A stretch of 64,000 nucleotides of DNA from Amoebidium appalachense (GCA_963693365.1 CAVNZM010000008.1:3658001-3722000), one strand, 5' to 3'; counted from the stretch's first letter, positions 10,824 through 23,575 are shown. Notes: a model not told the origin generated them from the letters alone. Made by a program: numbers and translations.

Positions 10824-12030
10824 AGAGAGATCTAGAAGTCACTGGTAACAATTGAGGGTGCACGTACATAATCATATGATCATCTGAAATTAGATAGAGC
10901 CGTGCACACGGACGCGGGATCATTCTTCAAAAGATATACGTAAATGATTGGATGAGCCGTCACGGTGCCATTTTGATAACAAAAAGTAACTCTTCTAGTG
11001 CATGGGGTTGGCTATTGGAGGGGGAGAGGGGGGGGGTGTTCCTGGGTGGCCGGGGGGAGTTGGGGGGGGGGGGGGAGGGGGGGGGAGGTTGGGAGGGAGG
11101 GGGGCGTTCCTGGGGGACGGGTGGGTGGGGGAGCCTCGGGGGAGGGGGGGAGGGGGGGGGGGGAAGGGGGGGGGGGGGGAGGGGAGGGTAGGTAGGAGGG
11201 ATCGATCTACTAATTAGGACCCTCTTAACACTTGATCGAGCATATACATACTTGTATAACTTAATGTAGAAGGTACGATTGCAAGGGGCCCTAGGTGCCG
11301 CAAGGGATAATAACTGAGGTCCAAGGCAATGGAATAGAAAGCTGTATTTCAAATAGCGAAGTTGCTTTTTGTTGGGTTTGGCCAAAAAAATAAATAAATA
11401 AATAAAGGGGGGGGGGGGGGGGGGGGGGGGAGGGGGGGGGGGGGGAGGGGGGGGGGGGGGGGAGGGAGAGGGAGGAATGCGGGGGGTTTTTTTTGGGGGG
11501 GGGGGGGGGGGGGAGGACGGCGGGAGAGGGGGGGGGGGGGGGGAGGGCAGGGATTATTAAGCAGGCTGGTAACAATGGCTTGTTGCAACAGTGTACATCC
11601 TTGTAACTCGCTGAGAAAAAAGAACACTGAGGGATGTGGGATAGCCAAAGATCTAAAACATTGGAATTGATCGAACATGATCCAAATAACAAAGAGCAGT
11701 CAACTCTGCTAATTGCAGTGCCCGGGGTTGGATCATGAGGCAGGGGCGCGGGGGGGGGACCTAATACACTGGGTACAACTGATCGATCGTGCATATAAAG
11801 TATAGAGTATTAATAACTTCTAAGATACTATTAGGCGGGAGTTTGGGGATGACGTCGACTCACGAGAGTATCAAGGTTTGAGCAGAAAGCCAAATAACTA
11901 GGAAACCTAACTCTGTTAATGCATGGGGTCGACTGTGTGTGTGTGGGGGGGGAGGGGGACTCCCTGGGGGTGCCCCGGGGAGAGGTGAGGGGGGGGAGGG
12001 GAGGAGGGGAGGTGCACGTGTGAGTCGGGA
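9950..12030 (+). repeat. Degenerate higher-order tandem repeat punctuated by G-runs
   Basis: At least seven diverged units of about 200-370 bp start near 9965, 10310, 10520, 10790, 11020, 11410 and 11755. Each has a G/GGGA-rich block, then a core resembling CTGGTAACAATTG, then GTGCACGTACA, then TGTAACTGAATGTAGAA, then a GGGAT/AAGATCTAAA/ATTGGAAT segment. Each ends in a segment like CTCTGTTAATGCATGGGGTT. Units are well diverged, so this is an old array. No coding potential is seen. Confidence 0.75.
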
Positions 12031-12224
12031 TCAACTGAGACACTGCTAGCGACTACTGAGAGAAGAATAAATATGGGGGAATTAAACATTTAGAGGCCGT
12101 TTCTGGGGAAGATGGGGGAGGACAACAAAAACACACAACGAGTGAGAGTTTACCAGCTTCTGTGGTCTTTACACAACCCGATTCTGAAACCACTGAAGTG
12201 GCTTTTTCAAAGAGAGAGAAAGAG

Positions 12225-12720
<496 letters not shown>

Positions 12721-12864
12721 ACAAGGACTCGAAGAGAGAGAGACGATGTAATAGTACCGTACTATTACTGAGTTCCGTGAGATCTCTGTGTGACGTCTTT
12801 CACACATTCGAGCTCACAAAGCTTAAGGATTCTCATGATCAACCATACACTAATACCATAACAC

Positions 12865-12880
12865 AACACACACACACACA

Positions 12881-12911
<31 letters not shown>

Positions 12912-12912
12912 G
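12865..12912. repeat. (CA)n microsatellite
   Basis: CA dinucleotide array with one CCC interruption, followed by a G-rich run (12920-12976) that leads into the 240-bp duplicated block. Confidence 0.95.
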
Positions 12913-12974
12913 TATTGGTGGTTGGGGGGTGGGGGGAAAGGCACCGGGCAGACCCCGCGGGGGGGGGGGGGGGA

Positions 12975-13214
12975 GGGGTTTGAATGCGGAACACAGTACG
13001 AAGTACGCATACACGATGAGAAGCATGGTGCAGGACACATGCAAAGGCAAACATTCAAGTATGCAACATCAGCCATGCGCACAGTATGCGTCATAAGCAG
13101 AGCCCATCCTCAGGGAGGGCCCAAGTCATCAATTGCGTCTGAGTTTCGACCCCTTAGCCCGCGTATATACGACGCTCCAACTCAGACAGCAGCATCAACT
13201 GAACTTGGGTGGGT
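12975..13214 (+). repeat. Copy 1 of an identical ~240 bp direct repeat
   Basis: This block recurs at 13427-13666, offset by exactly 452 bp, with no difference that I can see. It starts at GGGTTTGAATGCGGAACACA and ends at GAACTTGGGTGGGT. It contains the dispersed motif GAGCCCATCCTCAGGGAGGG followed by CCCAAGTCA (13099-13128), also found near 31303 and 44638. The block is not obviously coding on either strand. Confidence 0.95.
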
Positions 13215-13426
13215 CAACCCGTCTTTATCAAAGACGAGCAGGGTTGCTTATGCAAGCAAGGTGAGCAGAACGGTGAAGATGTGTGTGCAAACTAATGCAG
13301 TGCACCAAAAAACGCGTATGTGCTTACAGATGCACGACACAGAGCAACCATGCCCGGTTGCATGGAAGTAAAGATGTCTCCACACAGTGGTCTGTCCTGA
13401 AAGGACACCTCTGAAAGAAGACAGGG

Positions 13427-13666
13427 GGGGTTTGAATGCGGAACACAGTACGAAGTACGCATACACGATGAGAAGCATGGTGCAGGACACATGCAAAGGC
13501 AAACATTCAAGTATGCAACATCAGCCATGCGCACAGTATGCGTCATAAGCAGAGCCCATCCTCAGGGAGGGCCCAAGTCATCAATTGCGTCTGAGTTTCG
13601 ACCCCTTAGCCCGCGTATATACGACGCTCCAACTCAGACAGCAGCATCAACTGAACTTGGGTGGGT
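13427..13666 (+). repeat. Copy 2 of the identical ~240 bp direct repeat
   Basis: Identical to 12975-13214. The 212 bp between copies (13215-13426) is unique. Perfect identity in a region where other repeats are badly eroded implies a very recent duplication or gene conversion, or an assembly artefact. Confidence 0.95.
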
Positions 13667-13826
13667 GGGTGGGTGGGGGGGGGGGGGGGGAGGGGGGGGC
13701 CCGGGGGGAGGGGGAGGGGGGCGGGGGGGGTCCAGGCCGTCCCGGGCTCTACATAGAGTTTGCTACAACGTGTCAGGGGTCGTTGGATGCCTTTTGCGGA
13801 AGTTCATAGCTTCAGCACAACTCTGA

Positions 13827-13952
13827 CAATTGTCGCTGAAATTAATCACTGAATTTCGAACTGGTAACTGTTGCCACAGCCCTGTACATCAATTGTCGCT
13901 GAAATTAATCACTGAATTTCGAACTGGTAACTGTTGCCACAGCCCTGTACAT
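13827..13952 (+). repeat. Exact tandem duplication of a 63-bp unit
   Basis: Units 13827-13889 and 13890-13952 are identical. They contain GAACTGGTAACTGTTGCCAC, a relative of the CTGGTAACAATTG core of the 9.95-12.03 kb array, so they may be a detached member of that family. Confidence 0.95.
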
Positions 13953-13959
13953 CAAGAGT

Positions 13960-14540
13960 TTTAAAGTCATTACCCGTAATAAACTAATTACATGTACAAA
14001 CAGCTAGTTACATAGGCTATAGCTAGTAGCCGTGGCATACCAACATAGTGTGATGGTGGGCTTGGATGATATGTACACAGTCAACGTGCATTGCTATGGG
14101 ATGCCGCCGGTGCCACTGTAACCGTTGTCGTGACATCTAGCAATCTGTGGATAGTATGTACTGAAGACCGTACTTACACAGCCTTTAGTAATAAGCAGAG
14201 GCTCAGAGTGGTAGTTACTAATGGCCGTTTGCGGTGGCCATGGTGTAGCTAAAAAAAAATGTGGATTCATCTGGGTACTAATAAAAATTACATCATAGAG
14301 ATCTATGCCTAGAGAACACAAAGAATTTGGAAAGAAAGAGAAACTGAAAGCCTTGAAAAAAGATAGAAAGCAAGAAAGAAAGCCTTGAAAGAAGCTTAAG
14401 AAAATGACTCTTTAAAAGAAAAAAAGGAAGGCAGACAGAAAGGATCACTTAGTCTATACCATTATTCGTAAATCACTCGGTGTACCCAGTACTGGATTGG
14501 CCCATACCCCGTGTAACTGGATGCAAGAGATGGTGGTATG
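13960..14540. other. Unique intergenic sequence downstream of zinc-finger gene 2
   Basis: No gene seen. The stretch 14330-14450 is purine-rich with repeated AAAGAAAG/CCTTGAAA units. It probably includes the 3' UTR of the minus-strand gene that ends at 14543. Confidence 0.5.
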
Positions 14541-14542
14541 AT

Positions 14543-16633
14543 TCAGGGGCACCAACTGTTATTAGGACGTGTGGGAGGAGGGCGCGTTAAATGTCCCTCA
14601 TAGCCATTTGATTCCGCATTATCCCAAGAAAACGAACGAATAAATTCGGCCGTTGCAGCCTCCAGTTCCTCCGGGCTTATTGCCAGGGGCTCTTCAATGG
14701 GCGTGGCTGACTGAAATTCGTCGCCGTTCGTTGAGACCCCCCCCATACTGACGCATTGAAATTCCGGCTCGTCCTCATTTGTGCCGGTCATGTCGTTCTG
14801 AGGTACCGCCGCCTCATAGCAAAATTCTGCATCTGAAGATCCCCCATGCTGCCACGTGCCAGCCCCCGGCGCAGCCACAAACACTCTCTGCACCTGGTTT
14901 TGCAGGGTCTCCGGCGGGGGTGCATTTTCGGACACGAAAATTTGCTGCGGACCAACGATCCATTCTGTTTGCACGTGGGTTTGCGGTGCCGCGTCGACGA
15001 CAATTGCGTATCTTGGTGGTGGCAGAATAGGGCCCCCCTGATGCCAACTTTGGCTGCGAACTCGCTGGCGCTGTGGCGATTGCCCCACCACGTAATGCGT
15101 GCCATGGTGCAAATTCACACTGGTGCCCGAAAATTCGACGATACCCTCGTACATTGGTTGTGTCGTTTCGAAAAAAATACCACCTGTACTCGGGTCGTAG
15201 TAGGCTGTTTGATGTGAATATACATCATCTGCCGGGGCCGTGCTTGCCAAAACTGGTTGCCCCTGGTAGGACAAAACACGGTAGACAACGGCATAGGATG
15301 GCTGGGGGGGTTCATACTTGGAGGGGTCTGAAATTGTGCGAACAATGTGATATGTTGCAGGGCCTGCCAAGTTGGGCTCCGAGTGTGTTTGGAGAACGTT
15401 CACAAATGCATATTGAGGGGGGTTTTTCTCGTGAACTTCCACAAAACCCCCCCTGAGACCGTGATGAAGCGGCGCCGCGTGGGCTTCGTGGAGCACCGTA
15501 ATTTCATTGAAATTTTGCATTTCGTGATGGGTCACCTGGGCTTCTGCGCCATGCCACGGACTACCCGCCTGTGTTTCGAACCCTTCGTGCGTAGAGTGAA
15601 AAGTGTGTGTGGTTGCGTCCGAGAGCGAACTCGCCGACTGCCTCCGCTGTTGCATGTCCGCAAACAAAATTTCATGGTGGGAGGGGGGGTCCATTCGATT
15701 CGAATATAGCCGCCGCCGTGGGTTTTCATTAACAGGAATATAAACGTACTGCACGACTGGCGGCGAATCCTGTTGCTCCGTAGATGCGGGAAAGGTGGGG
15801 TTTTCATCCACAGTAAAACTTTCACATTGTTCGTCGCTGGACCCGGTTGTGTCATACCAGCAGTGCTGTGTGTCCTCTACTTGGTTTTCCGTCGAGGGGC
15901 CTATGGCGGTAGTGGGGTCCGACTCCATCTCATCACTCTCGTATGTGTAACTTCTTAGCGCCGGGCCAGAATCGTTCCATGTGGTGGCTTGCTCCTCCGT
16001 GTGCACGTTGTGGTCTTGCTCGGATTCAGGGCTAGTGTACGTAGTTGAGCGGTATTCCGCCCATTCCTGGGTGCTGCATGTTTCGTGTAACTGCCCGCCG
16101 GCCGTCTCCGCGTGGTGATCTGGGCCGCTCGCATCATCGTCATCTGATGTGTGTGGGGATATGAGCTGTGTTGAAGCACGACGGGAGTGGTCAAAAACGA
16201 GGTCCTCGGATGGCAGAAACGGCAACTCAGACTGGTTGCAGTCTTTAACCACTGCATGTGCACCCAGCCCGCCAGCCCATATAGGTGTATTAGCGGAATA
16301 TTTGACACTGATGGGACGGATTGGAAGCCTCGAACCCATTCCAATGGAATTGGTACCGGTGAAGGCATCGTTGTTGTTTTGGGCCCCCCCCACTGCAGGT
16401 TGGTTTAAAGGTAGCGTGCGTTTATGACGTCGATAAACCACGTTTGGTCTCCTTGCTCTTGGTTTTAACGATGTCTGAAAGTTACCTGGTGTTAGGCCAA
16501 CATCGCGATGTTTCCTGCGTACGTGATTACGTAGGGATGCATCTGTGGCAAAACTCTTTGTGCAGTCTGGGCACGGTATGCGTGATGGGTCGCGTTCCCT
16601 GACAACAGGTGATGTGCTCGTGCGTTGTGCCAT
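14543..16633 (-). CDS. Single-C2H2 zinc-finger protein, paralogue 2 (696 aa)
   Basis: Likely a nuclear regulator of the same family as its neighbours. The finger is C21-x2-C24-x12-H37-x4-H42 with IPCPDC and TDASLRNHVRRKH. A basic patch follows (KPRARRPNVVYRRHKR). The rest is acidic and Ser/Thr/Gln/His-rich, with repeated segments such as PRYAIVV and PSYAVVY; no other domain is recognised. The start chosen is ATG at 16633. The open frame extends 18 codons further, but only to a TTG, and an in-frame TAA lies just beyond at about 16700. RTISDP (15323-15340) is the RxxSxP site shared with the other paralogues. This copy lacks the RRML tail after the finger and has RDVGLTPG instead, so it is the most divergent. 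It is intronless. Confidence 0.87.
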   Translation of the reverse strand: MAQRTSTSPVVRERDPSRIPCPDCTKSFATDASLRNHVRRKHRDVGLTPGNFQTSLKPRARRPNVVYRRHKRTLPLNQPAVGGAQNNNDAFTGTNSIGMGSRLPIRPISVKYSANTPIWAGGLGAHAVVKDCNQSELPFLPSEDLVFDHSRRASTQLISPHTSDDDDASGPDHHAETAGGQLHETCSTQEWAEYRSTTYTSPESEQDHNVHTEEQATTWNDSGPALRSYTYESDEMESDPTTAIGPSTENQVEDTQHCWYDTTGSSDEQCESFTVDENPTFPASTEQQDSPPVVQYVYIPVNENPRRRLYSNRMDPPSHHEILFADMQQRRQSASSLSDATTHTFHSTHEGFETQAGSPWHGAEAQVTHHEMQNFNEITVLHEAHAAPLHHGLRGGFVEVHEKNPPQYAFVNVLQTHSEPNLAGPATYHIVRTISDPSKYEPPQPSYAVVYRVLSYQGQPVLASTAPADDVYSHQTAYYDPSTGGIFFETTQPMYEGIVEFSGTSVNLHHGTHYVVGQSPQRQRVRSQSWHQGGPILPPPRYAIVVDAAPQTHVQTEWIVGPQQIFVSENAPPPETLQNQVQRVFVAAPGAGTWQHGGSSDAEFCYEAAVPQNDMTGTNEDEPEFQCVSMGGVSTNGDEFQSATPIEEPLAISPEELEAATAEFIRSFSWDNAESNGYEGHLTRPPPTRPNNSWCP

Positions 16634-16699
16634 TCCTGGAATCTGGGCGTGATGAGGCGGGTGGATTGTGTGGGTGGCCCCACTCAAACGAACATCTTA

Positions 16700-17180
16700 G
16701 TATTATCAATAGTACCTTTCGTGATACTAGAGTCTATCCCTTACGATCTATAATCACTTAGTAAGGTCACAGAGCCTGACTTTCGACGTCACATTTAAAA
16801 ACTTCAAACTTGATAGTTGGTCCGATGATGTGATGTAAACTGAGTATGACAGTTTTCAAAGCCTGTCATGACCTGAACCGAAATGCACCCTTCCGCGTAT
16901 CTGGGGCACAGTGGCAGTGCCTAACTGAGGAAAAGTCTATCGTTGATAATTGCTGCAACTGCGACCCGACCTGTACGTATCACTATATATAGAACTATAT
17001 TAATAATCATTGCTGATGTTTGTGACCGAAGTATGCCGTGTTCACTCTGAGCACAGGCAACGGTTAAAGACTAGCAGTAGACCCTAGAATAAACTGAGTT
17101 TCAAGACTTATCTATAATACATATCCGTACACGTGTGATAACAGCTCTGTTTTTCTCGTGGCCGGAGTCTACCTATATTA
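16700..17180. other. Upstream region of zinc-finger gene 2
   Basis: Unique A/T-rich sequence, presumably holding the promoter of the minus-strand gene. TCAGTT occurs on the minus strand at 16843-16838, 16929-16924 and 17098-17093, but no TATA box sits at the right distance. A TATATATAG lies at 16983-16991 without a matching initiator. The promoter is unassigned. Confidence 0.4.
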
Positions 17181-17182
17181 CG

Positions 17183-17184
<2 letters not shown>

Positions 17185-17274
<90 letters not shown>
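17185..17274. repeat. (TG)n microsatellite
   Basis: About 45 uninterrupted TG units. Confidence 0.97.
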
Positions 17275-17275
<1 letters not shown>

Positions 17276-17424
17276 CTGTGTGTGACATTGCCGGCCCGTC
17301 GGTTCAAAGTGGTGTACCGCTGAGGGGTCACTCACTTTAGAATACCAGGCAAATTCGGGGCAGGGTCTAGAATCTTGAGGTTCTGGCCCAATGGTTCATT
17401 GTATCGATCGTAACCACCACCCCT

Positions 17425-17445
17425 TTCCCGCCCCCCCCCCCCCCT

Positions 17446-17476
<31 letters not shown>

Positions 17477-17585
17477 CCCGCACCGCCTCCTGTCCCGTGG
17501 GAGCACTTTCTGGCCCGAAACCGTGTGACGTTTTTTTTTCCCTTCCTTTCCCCCCCCTTTTTTTTTCTCCCAATTTTTTTTTTTT

Positions 17586-17616
<31 letters not shown>

Positions 17617-17625
17617 GGAGGAGGC
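17425..17625. repeat. C-, T- and G-homopolymer cluster
   Basis: C-runs (17431-17472), then T-rich sequence with a 26-bp T-run, then a G-run of about 24 bp. No coding potential. Confidence 0.95.
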
Positions 17626-18109
17626 ATAGATCAGCACACGCGCGGGCCGCCGTGCACTGCATGGCACACTCTTGCTAAGTCACTGTATGCGGCCTGAGTG
17701 TAGCCAGGTCGATGTGGATTCTAAGGGGCACTGACCAATTGAGTTAATACAGCCAGTATATATGTGAACGAGGAGACTCAAAAACGTGCCCGAAAGACTC
17801 CAAAATCGTACTCAATATTTTGTTTGCCGCAAGGCCTGCCTTGTTTTGTTTTTTGGTTTTGAATCATAGCGCCAAAGTTTCGACCGAGATTGGTCTACGT
17901 TTGACCATTATTTGGCTTCAGTTTTGGTTTTGTAGCGCACACACCACACGTGCACACAGTTTCATGCACACACACACGCGCGCGCACACTGTGGCACACG
18001 CACACACACACAGACATACACACACGTGCACACAGTTACGGTACACAAACACAAACACTCATCACACACTTGACACATCCGGTGCCCTGTATAGACACAT
18101 ACTCTACGC

Positions 18110-18113
18110 CCCC

Positions 18114-18147
<34 letters not shown>

Positions 18148-18333
18148 CCCCCCTCCCTCCCTCCCCTTGCCCCGCCCCTTCCCCTCACCTCCCGGGGGAA
18201 GTTTTTTTGGGGTGATTGGGTTGGAAGGAGTGTGTTCTTGTGGGGGGAATGTGGGGGAAGGGGGAGGGAGGTGGGGTGGAGGGAGGGAACCGGGGGGGGG
18301 GGGGGGGGGAGGGAGGTGGGGTGGAGGGAGGGA

Positions 18334-18364
<31 letters not shown>

Positions 18365-18415
18365 AGGATGGGGGGGGGGGGGAGGGGGGGATGGGGGGGG
18401 GGGGGGGGGGGGGAT
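18110..18415. repeat. C-run followed by G-run cluster
   Basis: C-rich 18110-18185 and G-rich 18240-18415 form a potential long C/G inverted pairing around about 18210. A duplicated GGGAGGTGGGGTGGAGGGAG unit lies inside the G-rich half. CA-rich sequence precedes it (17935-18060). Confidence 0.9.
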
Positions 18416-18829
18416 CTGCGCCATGCGCAGACTGCCGTGTCATACTGCATGATATCCAGTTGCTATGCCGCCTGTAGGCGCTTGCACAATGCAATGCACA
18501 ATAGAGTATGCATCCCAGTGGTTACATACATACTTACAGTATGTGCATAGTAAACGTGGATACGGAGACACAGAAACACCAAATATGTTTACCTGCCTTG
18601 CCTTTTTTTTTTTAAACAACGGTTTGGAAGCTCCGAGCCTGTTGTTGTGTTTCAATTTAGGGTTAAAATTTTAATGTCTAAAAGAACCTGTTTTAGGTTC
18701 GTTTTGGCATTCTAATTTATAATTCAGATTGTTTTTAATGGCTGGCTGGCTTATTCAGTTGCTTCCTATAGTCAACGGTTTGTTTGCGTACGCACACACG
18801 CACACACACATGCATACACGCACACACGC

Positions 18830-19255
<426 letters not shown>

Positions 19256-19540
19256 TCCTGAGAGTCGTCAGCACGCACGCACACACACACACATGCACAC
19301 ACACCTGCACACGCAGAGGGAGAGAGAGGCAGACAAACACATACACACACGCATACACACACAAAAACCACACCTATCACAGGTAAACTACACATGGATC
19401 TGAACACATTCTTGCACAAAAGTGCCTAGGCAAACACTAATTGGCACGTGTCTGGGCACCTCGTGCCATTATTATGCAAACAGCGTGTGCCAAAGTTTCT
19501 CTACTACAGTCTGTGGGACCACACACAAACACATGCACAC

Positions 19541-19543
19541 ACA

Positions 19544-19613
<70 letters not shown>

Positions 19614-19629
19614 GCCACAGACACACACA

Positions 19630-19701
<72 letters not shown>

Positions 19702-19740
19702 GCCACAGACACACACACACACACACACACCCACACACAC

Positions 19741-19803
<63 letters not shown>
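19541..19803. repeat. (CA)n microsatellite with duplicated GTGCCACAG interruption
   Basis: About 260 bp of CA. The interruption GTGCCACAGACACAC occurs twice about 90 bp apart, so the array grew by block duplication as well as slippage. Confidence 0.97.
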
Positions 19804-19809
<6 letters not shown>

Positions 19810-19939
19810 CTCTTTCGCCTGCCAGCGAAGCAAAGCTTGGCTACCATCGTTTTTGAAAAATTTAAGCTAGACAGGAAGTATTATGTAGATGGCAGGCTGT
19901 TTCAGTGAACCAAATCTTTGGATTGTGCAGAGGGAAGTC

Positions 19940-21500
19940 AACCCCCTCCCTCTCCCCTCCGCCCCCGTCCCCCCCTCCCCCCCCTCCCCCCCTCCCCCTC
20001 CCCCCCCCCCCCCCCCCGCCCCTGCCACCCAAACCTCCCACCCGAGCCCTCCTCGTCATTGTATTTTATACCCAGCCTCGGTAACCCCTATAATCTTTCT
20101 TAAAGTTTCTTTAAAAGCTAAAAAACATTTAAGTACTTATTATCTTTTAAGTGAAATGTTGTAACCCGCAATGACCTCTGTAGTATGGTGGCCACAGTAT
20201 GTTATGATGGCTTGAGTAAACCATGCATGGCCAAATGCACACAAGATGCAATTGGAAATGGGTTGAGGGAAGCCGTGTGGGGATTAAGACACTCAGTCTG
20301 ATTTGAGCCCTGGCAGGGGGTCCAATAAAGTGCCACTGTGTGGTTGTGTTAGTGGCTATGTGGGAAGGAGGAGTTTGGGGGGGGGGGGGGGGGGGTTATG
20401 AGATCAGTGATTTTTTAAACGCGCCCGGCGAGGGGTAGTAGTAATTTTTTTTTTTGGGGGGGGAGGGGGGGGGGGACCCACCCCCTCTAAGGACAGGTGC
20501 CCCCCCCCCCCCCCCCCCACCCCCCCCCCCCCCCCCCCCCCCCGCCCCCCCCGCGGAGGCGGAGGGGGGAGGAGGGGGAGAGGGACCCACCCAGCTAGCC
20601 TGGCGGGGAAAGCACCTACCACCCACCTGACTAGGTGCCCTCCCCCCCTCTCCCCCCTTCCTCCCCCCCCCCCTCCCCCGCGCGCCCCAGGGACGGGGGG
20701 AACCCACCTACACGGCACAACGTGCCACGAATAGTTTAGAATGAGTTAAATTGCTTATGTAATAGTATTAAGATTTCGCGGCAGTATTCTAAACAAGTTC
20801 CCAAACTTTGTAAAACAATGAAGGTTACTACTAGTACTCCTCGATCACCTGCCAGACTCAGACCACACCTTCCGGTCATATATAGGTATGCTCGAGCTCC
20901 CCCCTCCCTCCCCCCCCCCCCCCCCCCCCTCTCCCCCCCGGGCCCTCCCTCACTTTGCGGGCCTGAGCGGGGCCCGTCTCCAGTCTCCCCACTGCGCGCA
21001 CAAGCACACACACACACACACACAATTTCAAAAGTAATTCACACGTACTTTCACAGTGGCACACACACACACACGAGACTCCAAGCCCGCAATGACCACA
21101 TTGACAAGCACATGCAGATACTGTAACACTCACCCACACCACACTACAAGTGCACATCCATTCCCTGCCACACAAAAACACACGCGAACACTGCAAGGTG
21201 AGCACATGCAATGATTTCGAATGATTTTAGTAATAGTTGGCCGTACCGACGTGATATACGGCAGTTCAAATTGGTGGGTGCACGTGGAAAAGAGATGTTT
21301 AGCCATCTTGCGCACGCCCGGGGGGGGGGGGGGGAGGGGGGGAGGGGGGGAGGGGGGGGGGGGGGGGAGGGGAGGGGAGAGGGGGGCGTGTTCCTACCAC
21401 CCCAGTGGCACCGGCCCAGGCGGGTGCCTTCCCCCCCAGGGGGAGCCTACCCATCCCGCGGAGGAGGTGCAAGGGGGGGGGGGGGGGGGGGGGGGGAGCC
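19940..21500. repeat. C/G homopolymer-rich region
   Basis: C-runs (19957-20018, 20500-20550, 20895-20940) and G-runs (20378-20395, 21320-21390, 21470-21497) separated by short unique pieces such as 20030-20375 and 20720-20890. No gene is seen in the unique pieces. Confidence 0.85.
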
Positions 21501-21744
21501 TCGTACAACCCCCGGGGACTTCGATATATATTTACCACTTCCCCGTTTCAAATTCAAAAAACCCTAATTATAACTGGGCACACTGATATATAGTCGATCG
21601 AGTTCAAGTGAGCAACAAGTGACTGCGGTTCTTGCAGGAGCCTAATAATAAGGCTACTAGTATAATGATCCTAACGGGCGTAGTACTAGCAGTTGTTTGG
21701 GGGGAAGGTAGAGGGGATGCTTAGCCATAGTGTATGCTGGTCAA

Positions 21745-22551
21745 AGAGCTGTTAGGCTTTTTTGAATCTGAAATGGGAGGCCGGGTGGGCAGTAGTTAAG
21801 TATTGAGGTCCCCCCTGGTGGTGGGTCCCCCCCTTCCCCCCTCCCCCCTCCCCCATGGGGGATCCGGGGGGGAGGAGTCACCTGCTCGAGTGGTTCGTGG
21901 GTCTCCTTTTTCCCAAGCTGTCCGCCCGGGAGGGGGGGGGGGGGGGGGGGGGGGCACCTCTTTGGTGGGGTGGTGGGTCCCCCCCCCTCCCCCCCCCCCC
22001 CCCCCTCCCCCCCCTCGCGGTTAGTTCGACGGGAGCCTCCCTGCCGGCTACAGCTGCGTACCCCCCTCCGATGTTCTGCTAGACTTGCCTCCCCTCCTCC
22101 CCCCCCCCCCCCCCTCTCCCCCCTCCTCCCCCCCCCCCCCCCCCGTTGGCCCCTCCCCCCCTCACTCCCCCCTCCCCTCTCATCCGCCACCCCCACCATT
22201 GTTCAATGATTTAAGTTTGTACTTCTTTCCTTTGTGATCAGGGCAGAACTATCATGCACTGGGAGTGTGCTTCTGTGGCTTTTGTGCCATGTAGACATGG
22301 GACCGTGTGTGCATGTGTCCGTAAGGTCGATGGGCTTTCGGCACTGCCATACTAATATCACTGTATTGGCCTGACTGTATGTGAGTCACTGAGACGTCGT
22401 GCCACATGTAGTACAAGCTGTGTGGACGATATGCGCTTTTTAGCATGTGCGATGTGACATGGCATTTCACGTGTGTGCCAGAGATGGGGGTGCGTGCACA
22501 TGTGTGGATGTCACGATGCATGTGTGTGCCTCACTGGGTTTTTGTCTGTGC

Positions 22552-22632
<81 letters not shown>

Positions 22633-22978
22633 GTGTTGTGTTGTGTTGCGGTCTCGGTATGAGCTTGAGATCCTAAGGGGCGCAGAGAAGGAGGTTCCCA
22701 AGGGCCCGCGTTGGGGGAGGAGGGGGAGGGGGAGGGGGGGGGGGGGAGGGGGGGGGGGGAGGGGGGGTGTGCCTAGCTAGTAAGCAGTGCGACCATTGAC
22801 CCAGGGCCTGATAATTGATACCAATTAGTGGATATCGATGTAGAGAAGGTGCCTATTGAAATAATATCATGCTTCCAAGTTGTATCCAACAGACTTATTG
22901 ATATATTAGTCATTTTTGGGTAGGGCCCCCTGGCCAGGGTTGTGGTGGTGGGGGCGGACCTACCCCTTCGAGGAGGTG

Positions 22979-23055
<77 letters not shown>

Positions 23056-23110
23056 TGAGCCCCCCAACTTACTACTACCTCCCTCCCCGTTTCAAAATCA
23101 ACTGAGCCTT
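21745..23110 (+). repeat. Complex interspersed repeat, copy A of a long-range inverted pair
   Basis: Ordered landmarks all recur in the same order on the opposite strand at 56500-58200. They are GGCAGTAGTTAAGTATTG (21788), TGGTGGTGGGTCCCCC (21818), TTCGACGGGAGCCTCC (22025), CTATCATGCA with CTGGGAGTGTGC (22249-22270), and CGGCACTGCC with GGCCTGACTGT. Then come GCATTTCACGTGTGTGC, GAGCTTGAGATC (22661), GACCATTGACCCAGGGCCTG (22791-22810), GTAGAGAAGGTGCC and CCCCGTTTCAAAATCA (23085). It contains a (TG)n at 22557-22630 and a 74-bp C-run (22982-23055). No coding frame is shared by both copies. Confidence 0.85.
22982..23055. repeat. 74-bp C homopolymer
   Basis: Uninterrupted C-run inside the complex repeat; the inverted partner has a G-run at the equivalent place (56552-56584). 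Confidence 0.97.
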
Positions 23111-23199
23111 AATATTCATAGTGACTATGAATCAGATGATAATAGTGGATCCGGATACATAGAAAAAGGGTCAATATGGCATGTTGGGTGAGCCCTCCC

Positions 23200-23520
23200 T
23201 GGGTGGTGGCGCCCTCGAGCCCCCCCTCCCCCCCCCCCCCCCCCCTCCCCCCCCGGGGCCACCACCACCACCTACCCCCCCGGAGGGCCCAGGCCCCTCA
23301 ACCCCGCCCATTTACTGCTACCCCATCCCTTGGCGGACCGTTTCAAAATCCGAGAGTGAGTGTGAGAGTACGAGTTTGTGAGTGTGCGTGTGTGTACATG
23401 TGTGTGTGTGTGTGCGTGTGTGTGTGTGTGTGTCTGACACGCACGCGTACGTATACATCAAGGCCGTGTGTGAGTACATGTGCGAGAGTGCGAGAGTGTG
23501 CGTGTGTGTACATGTGTACA

Positions 23521-23551
<31 letters not shown>

Positions 23552-23575
23552 TGTGTGTGTGTGTGTGTACCGTAT
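23200..23575. repeat. C-run, partial complex-repeat end, and (TG)n with CG/TA interruptions
   Basis: 23200-23350 resembles the terminal part of the complex repeat (CCACCACCACC, then CCGTTTCAAAATCC). It is followed by a TG array at 23380-23570 that includes two related CGTGTGTGTACATGTGTG blocks. Confidence 0.75.

Noticed and set aside
14779-15456. Plus-strand frames inside zinc-finger gene 2 (likewise 3240-4528 inside gene 1, 32410-33933 inside gene 4)
   Set aside because: Antisense shadows of strong coding sequence; no independent motif.
16634-16687. Eighteen-codon N-terminal extension of zinc-finger gene 2
   Set aside because: It begins at TTG, with an in-frame stop just upstream; the first ATG is at 16633.
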